A stretch of DNA of 64,000 nt from Gymnorhina tibicen (GCA_013399875.1 VXAZ01006360.1:558001-622000); one strand, 5' to 3'. Counted from the first letter of the stretch, positions 37,951-52,829 are shown. Translations and numbers: made by a program. The notes: generated by a model not told the origin, from the sequence alone.

Positions 37951-40900
37951 TCATTTCTACCATACACAGCACATACCATAAGCACCTGAGAGCAGTTCTA
38001 GCTGGGTTTTTTCAATGGCACAGGTCATTGCACAGCCTCTGATTCTTCTTTAACCAAGTGTGGCCTAAACCTAAGGCAGAACTGCAGTCTCCAGCATCCC
38101 ACCCAACACGAGTTCATCCAAGTATTCACCAGCCACAGGTGGCTACATAATACTGACACAAGTACCGTCAAGATCTTAATTCCTATAGCTGCTCCAGGAG
38201 AAATGAATAACCAATGTCTGTTTTTGAAAAAGCAGAGACCAGTATTTTTTATCAAAACAAAAGCTGTCCTCCTAAAATGGAAGATATGAAACGTAGTACA
38301 ACTTGTACTTGCGGGTCCCTTCCAACTCAGAATATTCTGTGAATCTGTGAATCTGTAAAAAAATACTGTGAAGTACCAGGGAGTCGTATTTCCAGAATGT
38401 GTCTGCTGCTGGAATTATAAGTATTTGCTAGTATTTAATGACCTACAGACAAGGATGTCTGTATGAGAATTCCCCCATAGACTTTTCCCCTTTCTCAATC
38501 TCAAAACTCCAATTTTGGGAAGTCTGTGTACAGATATGACACAGGGCCAGATTCCACAGCCGTGCACTCTCAACCACACACCCACCAAAGCAAATGGACA
38601 CAATGTGAAATAAAAAGCAACTGTTCTATGACGGCTTAGATCTGTGTCATCTGAGGCTTCCACGGCCATCTCCCTCTTTTCCTTCCCTCCCCTGTCAGAA
38701 GCTGACATCTGTCCTCCAGCTGAATTTTAAGAGTCTGATTTCAGTTTAGTTTAGAGATGGCCCTGGAACAGCTTTTCGGCTGCCTATTATACTGTGACCT
38801 CATCCCCTGCCATTCAACAACAGACTGAAGTTATTTCAACCAGCCTGTTAAACTGGGGAACTACAACAAAAGCAGAAGCATTCTATGACATACAGCAATT
38901 GTACTTTTAGCATTAATCACCTGTTTTTCTTCCAGGAGCTAGAAAATTTATTTCTTGCTAATTAGATTTCACTGGGAGCTACCCAGTGGCTTGTCAAAAG
39001 CAAACGTGATACCCTCTTCAAGACACAAAACCTTAAAGAAAATCTCTTCGATATTATGATAATGCTCTTATGCAATTTGTTTTTATGTTTGGGGTCTTTT
39101 TAACAAGGACTGTCTAATTATCTCAGACTAATCCTATGAACATCAAACATTCTGCAGCTACAACCAGCTTATTTGCAACTGCAGGTAAATCCTTGCACAT
39201 CGCTCCCTTTATGAGTTTTCTGATAAAGGTAGTACTTCCCATAAATAAAATCTATAACACTGGCATACTTTCTGTTCTCAGGATCCCAGTGCATTCTATT
39301 GCACAGATCTATTAGATTACCTAAGTCAATTGACCTGTACAAAAACAGAACAGAAAGTCTTTTGGGGAGGTCATTACCTTTTCTCTGGGAAAGCAGTAAT
39401 TGGAAATCCTATTTTAAATAGATATCTAGTTCAGTTTCACATTCAAAGATTAATTCCTCCTTTCATTGCTATAAATGCCTAAAATGCCTTAATTATCAAC
39501 TCCATAAATCTAGTGCATTCTTTCTCAGCTATTAACATGTACTCACTGCTGCTAAGCACTGCTGAGAATGGATAGGGGGACTCTGCACTCATTTACTGCC
39601 ATAGGAAGAAGCCCATGTTGCTGCCAGTGCCTCTGTTACTAATTATTCCTGGTGATTTGCTTCATTCAGGATCTCAGCTGACAATGTGAGCCATTAGGTA
39701 TTGCAGGATGGATTTTGTTCCCATGGAGCCTGTGAGCCTTTCTGTCTTTGGCCATCAGCTGACAGGGAGACACGAGGAGGTCTCAAGGTGGCCTGAGGTG
39801 CCTGTCACAGCGCCATAAAGGCAGGGGTTTTCCACAGGGTATGAGGTAGGAGGATGAGAGGTGACATTTTCACAGGCAAGGCAGCCACGAAGTTGGTCTC
39901 TTTTATCTCAACATACGCCAACTTCATTGCCTGAAATATTGGTCTGCTGTGGCTGGCTCACCACAGCAGAAGTACCAAAATAACAGGAAGACATGGCTGA
40001 GAGTGGGGTCACCAAACCACCTCACAACGCTGGCCTCGGCAGCACCCACAGAGCTTCATTTCGTTCAGCACAGCCAGATTCCTAACCCAGGGCTTATATG
40101 CCATGAAGGCAGAGTGACGTGACTCTTCTGTATGCTCCCATACGCCATTAGCTTTTATAAACAGGAATCAAAATATCAAAGAAAGGAAAGAAAGAAAACA
40201 AATACAAGTCATTTAAATAGAGAATAGAAAGTGAATAGGAAAAAAAAAATTAGCCAGAAGAGGATGTAACAAACACTGTGTGCCTGAAGAACGAGAACAA
40301 ATCCTGCATTTACTTGTGGTATTCAATTAAAGAAACAAAAAATTCCACTGATTTCATTGAGAGCAGAATCATACCTTGGCTTGATGCCTGCGAGATTGCA
40401 AAAAAGGATATCTATGTTTTCCATCTGATATAACCTCTCCACACTGAAAATTCACTACTGCTCATCTGCCAGGGCTTCATCCAGCTTCAAGGTCTTCAAT
40501 GGTCACAACAGAACTCAGTAACTTCTCTCTTTACAGCTAAGTTAATCCTTTAGTTTCATTTATGAATATTAAGACCTCAGCATTCAAAGTAGCTCACTAA
40601 TTTTCTTTGAGGAGTCTGTGGACAATTTTAGCCTTGAAAGGTAACTACGAAAAGCAAGGATATGGACAACAGGCTTCCATCCACCACAGAAGTTTACTAC
40701 TCCTTTGAAAAAAGTGTAGGATGCCTGCACATCAGAACAGTTCAAAAGCACTGCAGACATAATCAGGAAAAAGAGCTCGAAACCCAGAACTGGAACAAGA
40801 CAGAGATGGGAAAGATGTAATGTGGAGAGGCATCTGTCCTAACAGGTCAGAATTATAAAGAAGACAGAACAGAAGGATATACCCAAACAGGTTCTACCAC

Positions 40901-42017
40901 TGGATTTCACCAAATTCATTGCTAATATTTGAACTTTCATTGCCAGATTAATACCCCCTCAGGTAATCGAGGACGTCTGCTGTCTCTTCCCTGTTCAGTC
41001 ATTAATACATCAGTAGAGGTCAGCGAATCACTGACAGAGGATTTCTTGGCAAGAGTAGTTTACACTGTGTGTATTCAAAGCAAGGGCTGCCTCCCAATAT
41101 CCCGTCCTTTGTGTGAATGCCCTGACAGCAAAGTTGCACACTCAACTTGTTGGGTTTTAGGGTTTCCAATGAATTCTTGTTTCACATTACATCTTTATTC
41201 AGAAGGAGACTGAGCACATGCAGGTCACAGCAACCCAAACCCTAATGCTGAAGACACTAAGCACAAGGGTGTGAGACCTCTCACAAGGAGGAAGCAACTG
41301 CACCCACCAAAACTGCAGCCTTCTCAGTCAGAACCTTACCTGAGAACACAGCCCTTTTCAGAAAGCCTAGCTCTTTGCTTCCCTGAAACTGAAAGTTAGC
41401 GTTTTCTTCAAATCCCACAAGGGAGAGGAGAAAAAAAAAGAAGAAAAAAAAAAGGCTAGAGCAAAACTGAATTATTAACATTTATGAATTTGACAAAAAA
41501 GGTGTGACTGTTGCTCCCGGGTTTTTCAGCTGTTCAGATGGGCAGTGAAATGAAAACGAGTCTTTCAAGTTGTCCTACCCGGGTGTCAATTAGCTGGGAT
41601 ATTGTTCAATGGCTTCAGGTACTGACACAAACCCACGTATGGTTAATGTATTCAGTAAGTTGGTTGCAGTAGATTCCTGAGAACTGATAAAAGACTGCAA
41701 ATGCAACAGTTTGTCTGTTTTCATACAGCTAATGCCAATCCTTCCAATGGTCCAGAAAAATTGCCCCTCCCTTCAACCTTGCTTCTTCCAAAATGTGGAG
41801 TTCTTAGTAGCTGCTAACAGATTGTTTTATTATTATCATACATTTTTAAGTTTCAAATATAACCACACCCTGCAGAGTAAGGTGGTGCCCTGTCCTCTCC
41901 CTCCCTGTTAAATAGCTCCCATTATCTAGTTCAGTAATTTACATTCATTGTGAAGTGATTTTCAAGAATCACATGAAAACTTCGGTAAACTAGATGGAAG
42001 ACAAAGGCTGGGGCAAG
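37951..42017. other. Intergenic, no gene seen
   Basis: Unique-looking DNA. A short decayed CR1 tail is visible at about 38306-38350 ('gggtcccttccaactcagaa' then 'ttctgtgaatctgtgaatct'). I see nothing else I can name. Confidence 0.5.
38306..38350 (+). mobile_element. CR1 LINE tail remnant
   Basis: The string gggtcccttccaactcagaa followed by two near-copies of 'tctgtgaatctg' matches the last 40 bases or so of CR1. It is short and diverged. Confidence 0.5.
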
Positions 42018-42831
42018 GAGTGACTTCTTATGAACCTGATATAGTTAAACAAGGCCAAGCGTAAGGTCCTGCATCTTGGTCAGGGCAAGCCCTAGTACCA
42101 ACACAGACTGGGGGACGGATGGATGAAAGCAGCCCTGAGGAAAAGGACTTGAAGCAGCCGGCAGATGAAAAACTGGACATGACTCGGCAATGTGCGCTCA
42201 CAGCCCAGAAAGCCGTCTGTATCCTGGGCTGCAACAAAAGCAGCATGGCCAGCAGGGCAAGGGAGGGGATTCTGCCCCTCTGCTCCACTCTGGTGAGACA
42301 TCACTTGGAGTGCTGCATCCAGCTCTGGGGTCCTCAGAACAAGAAAGACATGGCCTGTTAGAGTCGGTCAAGAGGAGGGACACGAAGAAGGTTAAAGGAC
42401 TGGAGCACCTCTCCTATGAAGACAGGCTGAGAGAATTGTGGTTGTTCAGCCCGGAGAAGAGAAGGCTCAGGGAAGACCTTAGAGCAGCTTCCAGTACCTA
42501 AAGGGGGCTACAGGAGAGCTAGAGAGGGACTTTTTACAAGGACATGCAGTGACTGGACAAGGGGGAATGGTTTCAAACTGAAAGAGGGCAGGTTTAGATT
42601 AGATATTAAGAAATTCTTTAATGTGAGGGTGTTGAGGCACTGGGACAAATTGCCCAGAAAAACTGTTAATGCCCCATCCCTGTGTTCAAGAACAGACTGG
42701 ACGGGGTTCTGAGCAACCTGAGCTGGTGAAAAATGTCCCAGCTCATGTTAAGGGGATTAGACTAGACTATCTTTAAAGTTTCTGACCTCAACAACCATTC
42801 TGTCATTCTTTGATTCTATGAAATGCTACCA
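42018..42831 (+). mobile_element. CR1 LINE, 5'-truncated, sense
   Basis: The sequence begins near 'cttatgaacctgatatagtt' and continues with the CR1 block 'aacaaggccaagcgtaaggt' then 'cctgcatcttggtcagg'. Further along lie the segments that translate to '[14 protein letters not shown]' and '[14 protein letters not shown]'. The 3' UTR ('aggcactgggacaaattgcc') and the tail (about 42800-42831, 'cattctttgattctatga') follow. Frameshifts split the reading frame over 42119-42501, so it is inactive. Confidence 0.92.
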
Positions 42832-45270
42832 GTAGCCAAAGCTCCAAAACACCTCTACATGTTAAATGTCCTTAAAATAACACGGCCTGAAGACCTCCTT
42901 CACAAAGCTTTTTTTCCCATGTAGTTTTGTAGTATTACAACCACTACAGGTCTGCCTTTCTCAGTGAACCTGTAAATGCATCAAGCTAGTGTAACTAAGG
43001 AGAGACCCAGACTGCAAGACGCATATTTTGAGTAAGTATCAGCTGCTCCTTAGCCATTTTTTTTTGCACATGTTGCCCAGCCCACATAAGATGAAACTCA
43101 TCCCAAGTCTGACTGCTGGGTGATGCTGTGAAATGAAAAGATGATTTGATTTGGCTTTTGGCCATTTGCGTGGATATTATTAATGAGAGTTTTGATCCAT
43201 TTAAATTCTGTGTTCAGCAGACTTCAGAGCCAGGATAAACTCTGTACTTTGTGCACACAGTAACAAGTCTGTACTTGAAAACAACTTCAAACCCAAATTC
43301 ATCTGGCAACCTGGGCACACCCGGTACTTTATTCTTCCAAATTCTGCCACACACCGCCCACTGCGGATTTACAAATTGGTGTCTAATTGACAAATAACTA
43401 AGCAGACACCTAGATTCTCTTTTCTGTGTTGTGAAAGAAGAAACTGCCTTTCTCATAACCAGTTGCCCTACATATTAAAAGCACTGTAGATTTTATCTGG
43501 ACTGAAGGATTTTGCCAGCTGAAGTCCTGCTAGCACAGGTTTCTGCTGGTGGTTTTGAAAAGCTGCCCAGAAAAGTGCCTCAAAGCAGCCATGGAGAATG
43601 GTAGGAGATACTGCAGTGATGTCTAACAAGACTCACACCATTTAACACACTGAGTGAAAAGACACACTAGGGCGAGCTAGCCTGAAACCTTATTTCTTAA
43701 GTTCTTCAATTGAGTTTGTTCCAGGTCAGTAGTTAAACAATTGTGTAAAGTTGGCCGTCTGAAATAGATGGTGTGTGCTAAGATTTCATTTTGTTGGTCT
43801 AAGCTGCACACACAGTAGGAAATTTTTTTCAGTAACATTTCAGCAAAATTTTCAGCTACAAACCTGACCTGAAAAGCAGCTGGTTTTAATATCTTGGAGA
43901 AGTAATGTAGCCTCATGCAGTGATATTAGAAACAGCTGATATTCTCATTATGCAATAAAAAAAATTAAAATAATTTGATGTGGTACTATGTACAGTAGTA
44001 CCTAATATGCTCTCTCAATAATATTAAATTAAAATTTTGACATTCCTTGTCATTCTTTTTCCTTCAACAAAAAGCAACTAATTTGTTAGCGAAAGTGGCA
44101 TGATTTCATGGAAATATCTTTGTTTCAACAGAGGACTCTTCTGAGAGAAAATAATACATATGGAAAATCACTCTGACCTGCTCAAATTAGCAACAAAATT
44201 GTATTGATATTTAAGGACAGATGATATACATATTTAAGGAAGGAAAGCAGAAGCCTACTGCTGGTAAATATTTATCCAGTCACATTTAGCTTTGAATTGA
44301 AGAGAAAGTGTCAGTGAGACACAAACGAAGAGTGATCTAGTTTCTACAGGGGATGTGACAATTTTGAGTTACAGTTCAGCTCTCCCATGGATTTAATCGG
44401 GTTAAACAAGATTAAGCACTAAGGTGGCAGTTATAAACTACATCTTGGAAGAAGCAGTTAAGCAATAAAAGCTCAGGCACTGCAATTCTTAACACAAGTG
44501 TGGCTGCTGTAAAGGCTGTTTGCTATACTCCACTGCATCTTTTCTTTTCCAGAGCACATGGACCAGGTTTGCACCATGCTACCTGGTGGCAATGCCCTGC
44601 CAAGATTTACTTTAGTATCTGAGCTCTGAGAAGACAGTCACATCCATGAAGTACTGCAAAATCTCAGCTCCTACTGAGAGCAGTGGAACTAAGAAGCTCA
44701 AGAGACTTGCAGGGCCAGATGTCCAGCTTCCCTTCCAAGTGTTGGGCAGTTGAAAAATATTGTGCAGTTCATCCTGCAAGCATGGCTGGAGCTCCAGTAA
44801 CAGGTATGCAGCACCTGAGAGAAATCCCTAACAAGATCTTCTCATTCATTTAAGTTAAGTTATGTCCTCAGAGGACATGGTTACGCAGGCATTGTTTTGA
44901 ATGGCAATAGTGCTCCATAAAGCTCCCATTCCCCTTGCAAATTCTCATGCTTGTGTTATCCCTTTACTGAGCCAAATCAGGTGTGTGTGTGTGTATGCAG
45001 CTGCAAGATAAACTGATCTGGCTGGAAAACAATGTGTTTTTTTCTGAATCATCCCAAGCTGTCCCCGTTCCATCACCTGGTTCATAACCTCACTGTGCAA
45101 GCTGCTGCAAGGGTGGTTTGAGAGGCAGTGGGAACAAGAAGCCATGAGCAGAGCAGTATGAACCAAGCCAGTAAAGCAGCTTAGGCAGCACTACCACCAA
45201 ATGTGAAACCAGGGTCTGCCACTGTGTGTGTTGCAAAGAAATGAAGTGACCATAATAGCGTGCAAACAAG

Positions 45271-45298
45271 TGCTGGCTTACAAATGCTGGCTTACAAA
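45271..45298. repeat. 14-bp tandem duplication
   Basis: The unit tgctggcttacaaa is repeated exactly head to tail. Confidence 0.9.
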
Positions 45299-46031
45299 TG
45301 CTTGGCACAGACTAACCCTTGTGCAGGACACTTTAAGGACCCCAAATCTCTCCTAGCTGTTACAGAAGTCCTTGATCCACACAAAGAAAAGTGGGAGGAA
45401 ATCAGAGCTGTAACTAAACTCAGTGAAGTTACATCACCATATAAGAGATTTCAGGAAGGGAAGTTCTCATGATATATCTTGGTAAGGGAGAAACTGCATA
45501 AATTATGTACCTCACATGTAGCTTGCAATTAGCTTCATCTGTGCATGACAAGCCAGGCCAGCCTCACTTCTAGTTTCACAATGTTTTAAACAGAGTATAC
45601 ATTCTTTGAAGTCTGGAGTTGGGACCCTTATTTAGGTGTCTACAGGGCAGGTTTCTGATCTCTTCTGGCTGCTTCCTCCTAGGAGGAATTGAATTACATC
45701 CTAAATGTGCACAAGCGCTGGCCTGGCTGAGGATGAGTGGCTCAGAAGTGGGGATGGAGGTGTTGGGTGAAACGTGTGGCTCCTCACCTGGGAGATGGGG
45801 TCAGTGTGCAGGGCCCCCACCTCAGTGCCATGGGGTGGGTAACAGCTGCTGATATGACAGCATGCAAGTGAGAATAGTGTGAGTGAACAGAATCCCCGAT
45901 ACACCTGCAAAGGCATTTGCCCCAAAGCAGGTCACGCTAAAGAGAAAAATAACAGTAATGAAGTTTGCTAAGGAGATGGCCATCAGCTGGATTAAATAGT
46001 AACCAGGAAATTACTGAGGGACTTCTGAAGT

Positions 46032-46047
46032 AAAAAAAAAAAAAAAA
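46032..46047. repeat. Poly-A homopolymer (16 nt)
   Basis: A run of 16 A. It could be the end of a retroposed copy on the plus strand, but I cannot recognise an element or gene in the preceding sequence. Confidence 0.85.
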
Positions 46048-49000
46048 GTTGGCCTCAAAAGAAGTCTAAACAGAGCATTAAACTTCACGATGAGGGAAGA
46101 GAAACCCGGCCTGACAATGCAAGGCATCATGCCATGGGCATGGGGTATGTGAGTTATGGGTACCTGTAGCTTGTGCACCTGGGAGAGGGTTGAAATTTTG
46201 GGGAGTACTCATGGAAGGGTGTTCAAGCATTTGTCAGTGTTTGTTAACATTCTGATTTATCTGTTGTAATACGGGTATGGATTCCATATGAGCAGCACAC
46301 TGATCACCGCATGATTATGTGACATTAATAAATAAGTGACCAATTATTAATGAATCCCTGAGATTAAAACCACATGGGTGGAGCAGTTTTTCCCTGTGAT
46401 GGGAACTAGCGAATTATACCCTGCTCCCACTGGCAAAAATACAGACTGGAGTGGAAGTAAGGCTGAAAAACTTTAATGCCAGTATATTCATACAGTTCGT
46501 TTCTGAGACAACCCTTTTGGAATTCTGAATTCCTTGATAATTTTGGATTTTTTTGTACTCTTCCTCCAGCAGCATTTAATTGTCATTCATGGCAGACAGG
46601 CACATATCCATTATCCTAGATCATATGCAAGTGTCTGTGTGGTAGGAATTTAGCTCCATGACAATACTTTTCTACTGCACACCTCTCCCCAGTACTTGTA
46701 GAAATACATTTTAGGCCTGCTTGAATGTTCTGATGTATTTCGACATCTAGGAAAGTATCACTATCAGATGTGAACTTCACTAAATGTGTTGCTTTTGTCT
46801 CATACCAATACCTAATTTTCTCCATCATTACTAAATCTGGTGATGGTCAGAAGGCTGTTTTTCCATGCCTAGTTAGAACTACAAAGTTTAAGCATTTTAT
46901 TGTTGGTTTTTTTTTAATCAGCACTTCACCGAGAAGTATCACAGGATTTCAGTGTGTGGATGTGTACATTTCATCTGTGTTTACAACAGAAAACCTTTCA
47001 TAAATGCCAAGTAACTTAAAACAAGCACTTTTGGTTTAGACTGGTTTTTTTTCACTCACTGATACCAGATCTGTGCTACAGCATCACCTGAGTATAAATT
47101 TCATCCATATGACATGCCAGCCCACAATAACACTTCTATCATGTTAAAGCATAGGAGATGGTGTTTGCACCAGTGCTGTGGTCCCTGGAGTCTGGCAGAT
47201 GATACCTGATCCACTGTAAAATATGCTTGGACAAAATTATCTCTGCAAAATATGTATTACACTTCAGCTGGCATTATGAGTTTGTATGACTGTGTGTCAA
47301 GTAACCGCAGTGGTTTTGATCCTGTACTTTGTGCCTTTGGACCCAGTCTTTCATCATGTGGAACCATGGCCTTGGATGGTTCCATTGTTCGGGCTCCATG
47401 AACTGGGCCCCCGCCCTCCATAAGATGAAGGGCTTTTTGTGTTCATGAAAGCCAGCATCATCTGGTCTAGTAAAAGGTATTACTTCTCACTGTAGGCATT
47501 CTCACTTGTAACCACTTGACAGTTCAAAAGTTTCCCACCCTGAAAGAGCATCATGACATTTCTATATTCTCTATCACCAGAATAGTATGTGAGCAGAAAA
47601 TGTCTGTTATATAATTGAGAATTCTATCACAACAAGGAAACTTCTCCAGGAAGGAGCCTTCAACTTAATTGCTCCCACTGTGTTTGTCTGGGTAGAGAGC
47701 TGTGCCTCCTTATACTCCTCATGATTTCCAGACAATTCTGTGAGCATGATGATGTTTCAAAAATCGGACTTCTGTCTCTGCCTGCAATACAAACACCACA
47801 CCAGGTGGTGTTACCTGATTCGTAAATCAGAAAAAGAAAACAAATGCATGGCTGTCCTGGAGAGAAAGTTGAATTGTTTTTGCAAGATTTGTTTATTTAA
47901 AACAAATTTAGTGCAGCAAATACTGAAAAGCAGAAGCTCATAAAATAACCTTGGCACATGGATTGGTTCATGGTACAGTTGAAAAGACATGGGATGTCTA
48001 AATAGCAGAACTCCTGTTTAAAAATGGAAGGCAGAAGTAAGCAAATGAGTAGTCATCTGTTTCAAAGATGCTGAGCTGTGAACATCTGCATTTTCATCAA
48101 CAGTGTTAACGGTGATGAAATGTACCCACTCTAAGTATGTTACCATCTTTTGTGAACACAAAATTCTTGGAGAAAAAAAGAACATTTTTGTTGAACTGGT
48201 ACACATTTTGTGCACTTTTCCATGTAGATAATGACCTAGAAGCTTGATGACAGAGGCAAGAGCAAAATATCTTGAACCAACTGAAAATATTTTGCAGTCT
48301 GATATCACCTGTCTTGGTTCTGCTGCTCAATCACTCAGCAGTAATTTTTTTCCATGGTGTTTTCATATATTTTATTTTCACAACAAACAGCAGATGTCAC
48401 CAGGACTTATCTTAGAAATTGATCTTTCAAGCAGCAGCCCTGCAGGTTAAGGACTTGGCATGAGAAGACACTACAGAATGCTCTTCTGCATTACAATATG
48501 AAAGCTTTTGAGGGTCTGTCTCTGACAAATGGTCCCTCTAACATTTCTCAGGGTAAGACATTCTGTGGAAATACTCAGTTCTTCCAGCACACAGCCTGCA
48601 ACTGCGTCTCACCAGAACAGAAGAAGCATCATTTCCTCATCGTGCAGCTCTCCACTACAGTGGTTACACAGCTCAGACGTCAGAAGTCAAACTTGAGACT
48701 CTGTGAATGAAACATTTATCATTTATCTGTTGAGTGCTAAACATTTGAATCAAAAAGAGCCATGGCCATGCTTTTGCTCTATTTAAATGAGAGACTCTAA
48801 TGTAAATTTGGTGCATCAACTTACATTTTCATTTGATTCACATAGTTTTCCCAGCAAAGACTGGAGGAAAAGAAGCTGTGCCTATCAGGAGGCATGCCTA
48901 CTTCAGTGACTTGCAGTGACTAATCCTGCTTGATCTATCACCTTTCCTCTTTACAACTATGGTTCTCAGCATTTTATTTTGGGTGCTTTCCTGAATTATT

Positions 49001-51734
49001 TAATGCAGGTGAAATGACTTGCTACTGAAGTTTTGTGAGGAGAACCAATTCTTTCCTTGTAGTAAACCACTGAAGCATCTGTGATGAGCAAAATGAAAAA
49101 GGAAAAAAACCATCTCTTTACAGGTGACTGGTCTAGAGATACAGCTGTAGCTCCTTGATCCATTTTATTTTATGGAAAACTGGTTTAACAAGCAACCAGA
49201 CCTATATTTTGCCCTCATCTGCGTTTTCTTCTCATATACATGCTTTCTCATCTGCATCAGTCCTGTGGAGCTGTGCTGTACATTGGATTGCCAAATAATT
49301 AAATTTAATAATAAGCTATAATTCATGTTAGTTTTTTTTCCTTGTAATGTATAGTCTGAATTACAGTGGCTCTGGCAACTGGAGAAGCAATAAACTGCAG
49401 AGTAGATATGGGAACACAGAGATATGAGACAAGATACCTGGCAGCAAGGACAAGAACTACTTAAGCCACTTTTGCTATCCTAGAAAATATCTGATGTCTC
49501 TACCCAGATGGGATATGGAGAAGTATGATCTACCTCAACAGTATCTGTTCTCTCTGTCACACATTTATGTCAAAAATCCCCATCATCATTGGTAAGCATT
49601 GTGTGAGCTTGACTTTCCACCTCAAGTAAACTTAGCACAGTAGAGAAATAGCTCTTAAATGTCTGTATTTCCTATGTCTTTAACCTCTCTGTGATTCACT
49701 CTTCTCCATTTTGCTCCATGATCCACTCTTCCACACACACTTCACTTCAGAAATTGCTATGTAAATTGTGTTCCTACATTACTGAGGTTTTTTTTAAGTT
49801 GTACTCATGAGGAATAGTTGCATCCTGAGCTAAATGAGAGGTTAAAAACAGAAATTACTTAAATATGAATGTACCTATGGTATCTTTCTGACTTTAAATA
49901 CCCTGTATAATCCTTGCCTCAGCAGTTGTACTGGTGCAGAGTTTACTATTAATAACATCCAAAAGTGATGTTTTTTCAACTGTTTCTGATGTTCAGTTCA
50001 TAGCTGTAAGGATTAGCCTTTTCCCAAGATGCCAAGTTTTCCCATATGCCTTAAATGAACAATACTGGAAAGCCTTTACAGTCTGATTTTAATGGAAAAC
50101 TGCAAGATGCAAACATCTTTCCCTGTTTTCTTTCCTCAACCTTCTGAATCCAGCTCTACTCCTCCTGAAACCAGCTCCACTCTGTCCTTTTCTCTGCTCT
50201 ATTTTCAATGTTTAAAAGGATGTGTAGAAGGACACTTGACTCTGTCTTCTACTGAAAATCATTTCACTCATTACAGTTTTTAAAAAGGCTTAAACTTGTC
50301 TAAACCATGAATATGTCTCAATTATGGCAGTTGCACTGTACCAGTAATGCAGAGTCAGAATTTCTGAACAGGAATAACTGAAGTGCCTTTGGTCTCCTTG
50401 AGCTTCTGACCTGGGTGGCCGAGCCACCCATAAACATCTATTAAACTACTAGGATTAAATGACATTCCCACAGAAATTACGGTCTTTGGCTGCACTAGCA
50501 TTTACTACATATATGTAACTAAATATCTACCAGAAAAAGAAACAGAAAAAGGCAGGATGTGCATTGCTCTGAAGGAGATGTGCCACAGCACTGTAAGGTC
50601 TACCAGCATGCTGAGGCTCTGGTAGCTCGCTCAGCAGCAGCGTGGCCAGAGACCCAGGTGGGTGGGAAGCTGAGGACACTGCCTCAAGCTGTCATGCTCT
50701 CCCAGGGGAGCAACACCCTAAGACATATTTTGTATTTTGAGTGGATGCCTGTAAATCAGCATGTTTGGAATTCTTTAGAAGGTCAGCTGACCACCAGTTT
50801 CCTGGATGTACATTTGGCTTGGGATAGTTCTCCTACCCCTGTAATTATTTTGGTTTTACATGCAATTACTTGTATATTTCTTCCTTTTATATTGCTTACA
50901 TGTTTAACTTTAAAGCTACTCCTGGTAGCTCTTTTCTAGAGAATGGAATACTGAGTCTTTTCAAAAGGTAGAGTTGGGTCATTCTGCAACATTAGCCTTA
51001 AAATTAAAAACAAAAACCAAACAAACAAAAAAAGAAAGCCTTTGGGGCTTCTCTGTAGAAGTCTTCCAAATAATTGCCAAGTTTGAGCTATTTTAGGTGT
51101 GATTAAAAAGCCTCCTCTTCCTGATTACTTTCAGGCAGTTTGATGCAAACATTACAGAGTCAGTACTCTCTTGGGTCCCTGTCAGGAACAATGCTTTTAA
51201 CATAAAATAAATAAACTATATTAGAGACACCAGGTAAATCTGCTTTAGTTCTCCCCAGTATCCCTTTGTAGCTCAAAGATCTCACTCTGGTGTATACCCT
51301 GATGTTTACAGGACACGTACTTCCATGCCCAATAGATGGAAAGTAGGAAGATTCCTCTACAGAAGCCCGCTGACAGGCTTTTAATCTGCCGTCTCTGTTC
51401 CCAACCTCAGGGTTTTGACATATTGCTATAAGGTTTGGTTTTTGCTAATGCTTTTTGTTTTGGCGTATTCACCAGACAAAATAGATTGGGTTTGCGTCTT
51501 CCTAAGCCAGTGTGGGTGATTCTGGTATTGGGGCAAAATGCCAGTTTGGTGCACCCTAGCCTTGTTGAGTTTCCACTTAATCAACTTGAAAAACAGTGTG
51601 ACATTTTCTTCCCCTTTTTCCTTGTGATTTTGCATCTGTCCAGTTTTCTAATATTTCTGTTGGTGACATCTGCAATATGTGCTTTAAATAATATCCTGAG
51701 CAAGGGGTCTGGTATAATACAAGAGTTCCTGGCA

Positions 51735-51759
51735 ATACACACATACACACACACATATG
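51735..51759. repeat. CA-rich microsatellite
   Basis: Interrupted (CA)n ('acacacatacacacacaca'). Confidence 0.8.
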
Positions 51760-52108
51760 GATAAAAAGTGCAGAAGGAGGGGAAAAAAGGACTAAATGGA
51801 TGTGAAAATGCTACCGCAATATTTCTTTTTTGGTGTTGTGTTGCTTTCAGACATATTTAGTGTTTTGCATTTGTATAATTTTTTTCCTGTAAAGATTTTG
51901 GAAAACTTTATGGAATAAAATTCAAATTCCCTAATACATGTTTTGCCAGGCTTTAGTAACAACTACAAATAAATCTATAACCTTTCCATCTTACTACCTG
52001 CCCTTCCTGACATGAATTTGTCTCAAAAGTAGAATTTATTTTTAGAAATAACCATGTGAAATTACCATTTTATATCTGGGACTTTGAAACTCACACCAGA
52101 GGATAACA

Positions 52109-52230
52109 TAGAATCATAGAATAGTTTGTGTTAGAAAAGACATGTAAACGACATTTAGTCAAACCCTCCATTTGACGAGATCGAGGTTGCCTAGAGCCCC
52201 ATCCAGACTAAATTCGGGCAACTGTGCAGC
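52109..52230 (-). mobile_element. CR1 LINE 3'-end fragment, antisense
   Basis: The sequence starts with the complement of the CR1 tail, 'catagaatcatagaatagtt', and continues with worn 3' UTR ('gttgcctagagccccatcca'). The far boundary is uncertain. Confidence 0.85.
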
Positions 52231-52829
52231 GTAGCCAGCAGCTCCTCCTAAGTTTCCACAGCCCATTTCCACTGTCCTATTTACTGGCTAAGTCATCATT
52301 TGTGTTTAAAAGGAGACAATTACTCCAGAACATCTGAAAGCCACATTTTCAGCTGCAGCTCTGTTTTGCTTTCTACTTACTGCTTCTACTTATTTCTTCA
52401 CTGTACCATCTGGACTCTATCTCTTTTCTACTTCCTCATTATTTGCAATTTCCTAAGTTGCTGCACATATTTTTTGCATTTTATGGACAATCAGCAATTT
52501 TTTAGCTTCACAAATACAGCTCAGCATTCCTTCACTCTATTTTTAGCTCAGACTGGCTACTAGGAACTGCAGTCTGCTAGTTTTGAGCCTGCTAAGGCAG
52601 CTGACTCGTAGATCAGCCTGGCAGATGGCTCAATTCTTCTCCAAAAGTTCAGTGAGAATGGACCTGTCATTTCTAATTAGCCAGTTGATAGCAAGTCCTC
52701 GGATACAGCTGATCCTTGAGTCGTGTCTGCATATGTTGCCTGAAAGCCTCAGTGTACCCCAGCCCAGCTCACACCGACGGACAAAACACCCTCCATTCAC
52801 CCCCGATTGACTCCTCTTGGGTTTGTTTG
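52231..52829. other. Spacer between two CR1 fragments
   Basis: About 600 bases between the CR1 fragments upstream of the CpG island. The short frames here have no splice context. Nothing is recognised. Confidence 0.5.

Larger units (their letters stand above)
42832..52108. other. Gene-poor stretch with microsatellites
   Basis: No coding gene is supportable. Small repeats include (GT)7 at about 44981-44994, a 14-bp duplication at 45271-45298, an A16 run at 46032-46047 and a CA-rich tract at about 51735-51759. A 7-bp inverted repeat with a 7-base spacer (ggtacta / tagtacc) lies at 43982-44002. The 43.92-44.20 kb region is AT-rich and repeat-free. Open frames are short and without splice context. 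Confidence 0.5.

Noticed and set aside
37583..37972. 129-codon minus-strand frame
   Set aside because: It is the C-terminal part of CR1 ORF2.
42119..42501. Two overlapping plus-strand frames that look protein-like
   Set aside because: They are frameshifted pieces of CR1 ORF2 and belong to the LINE, not to a host gene.
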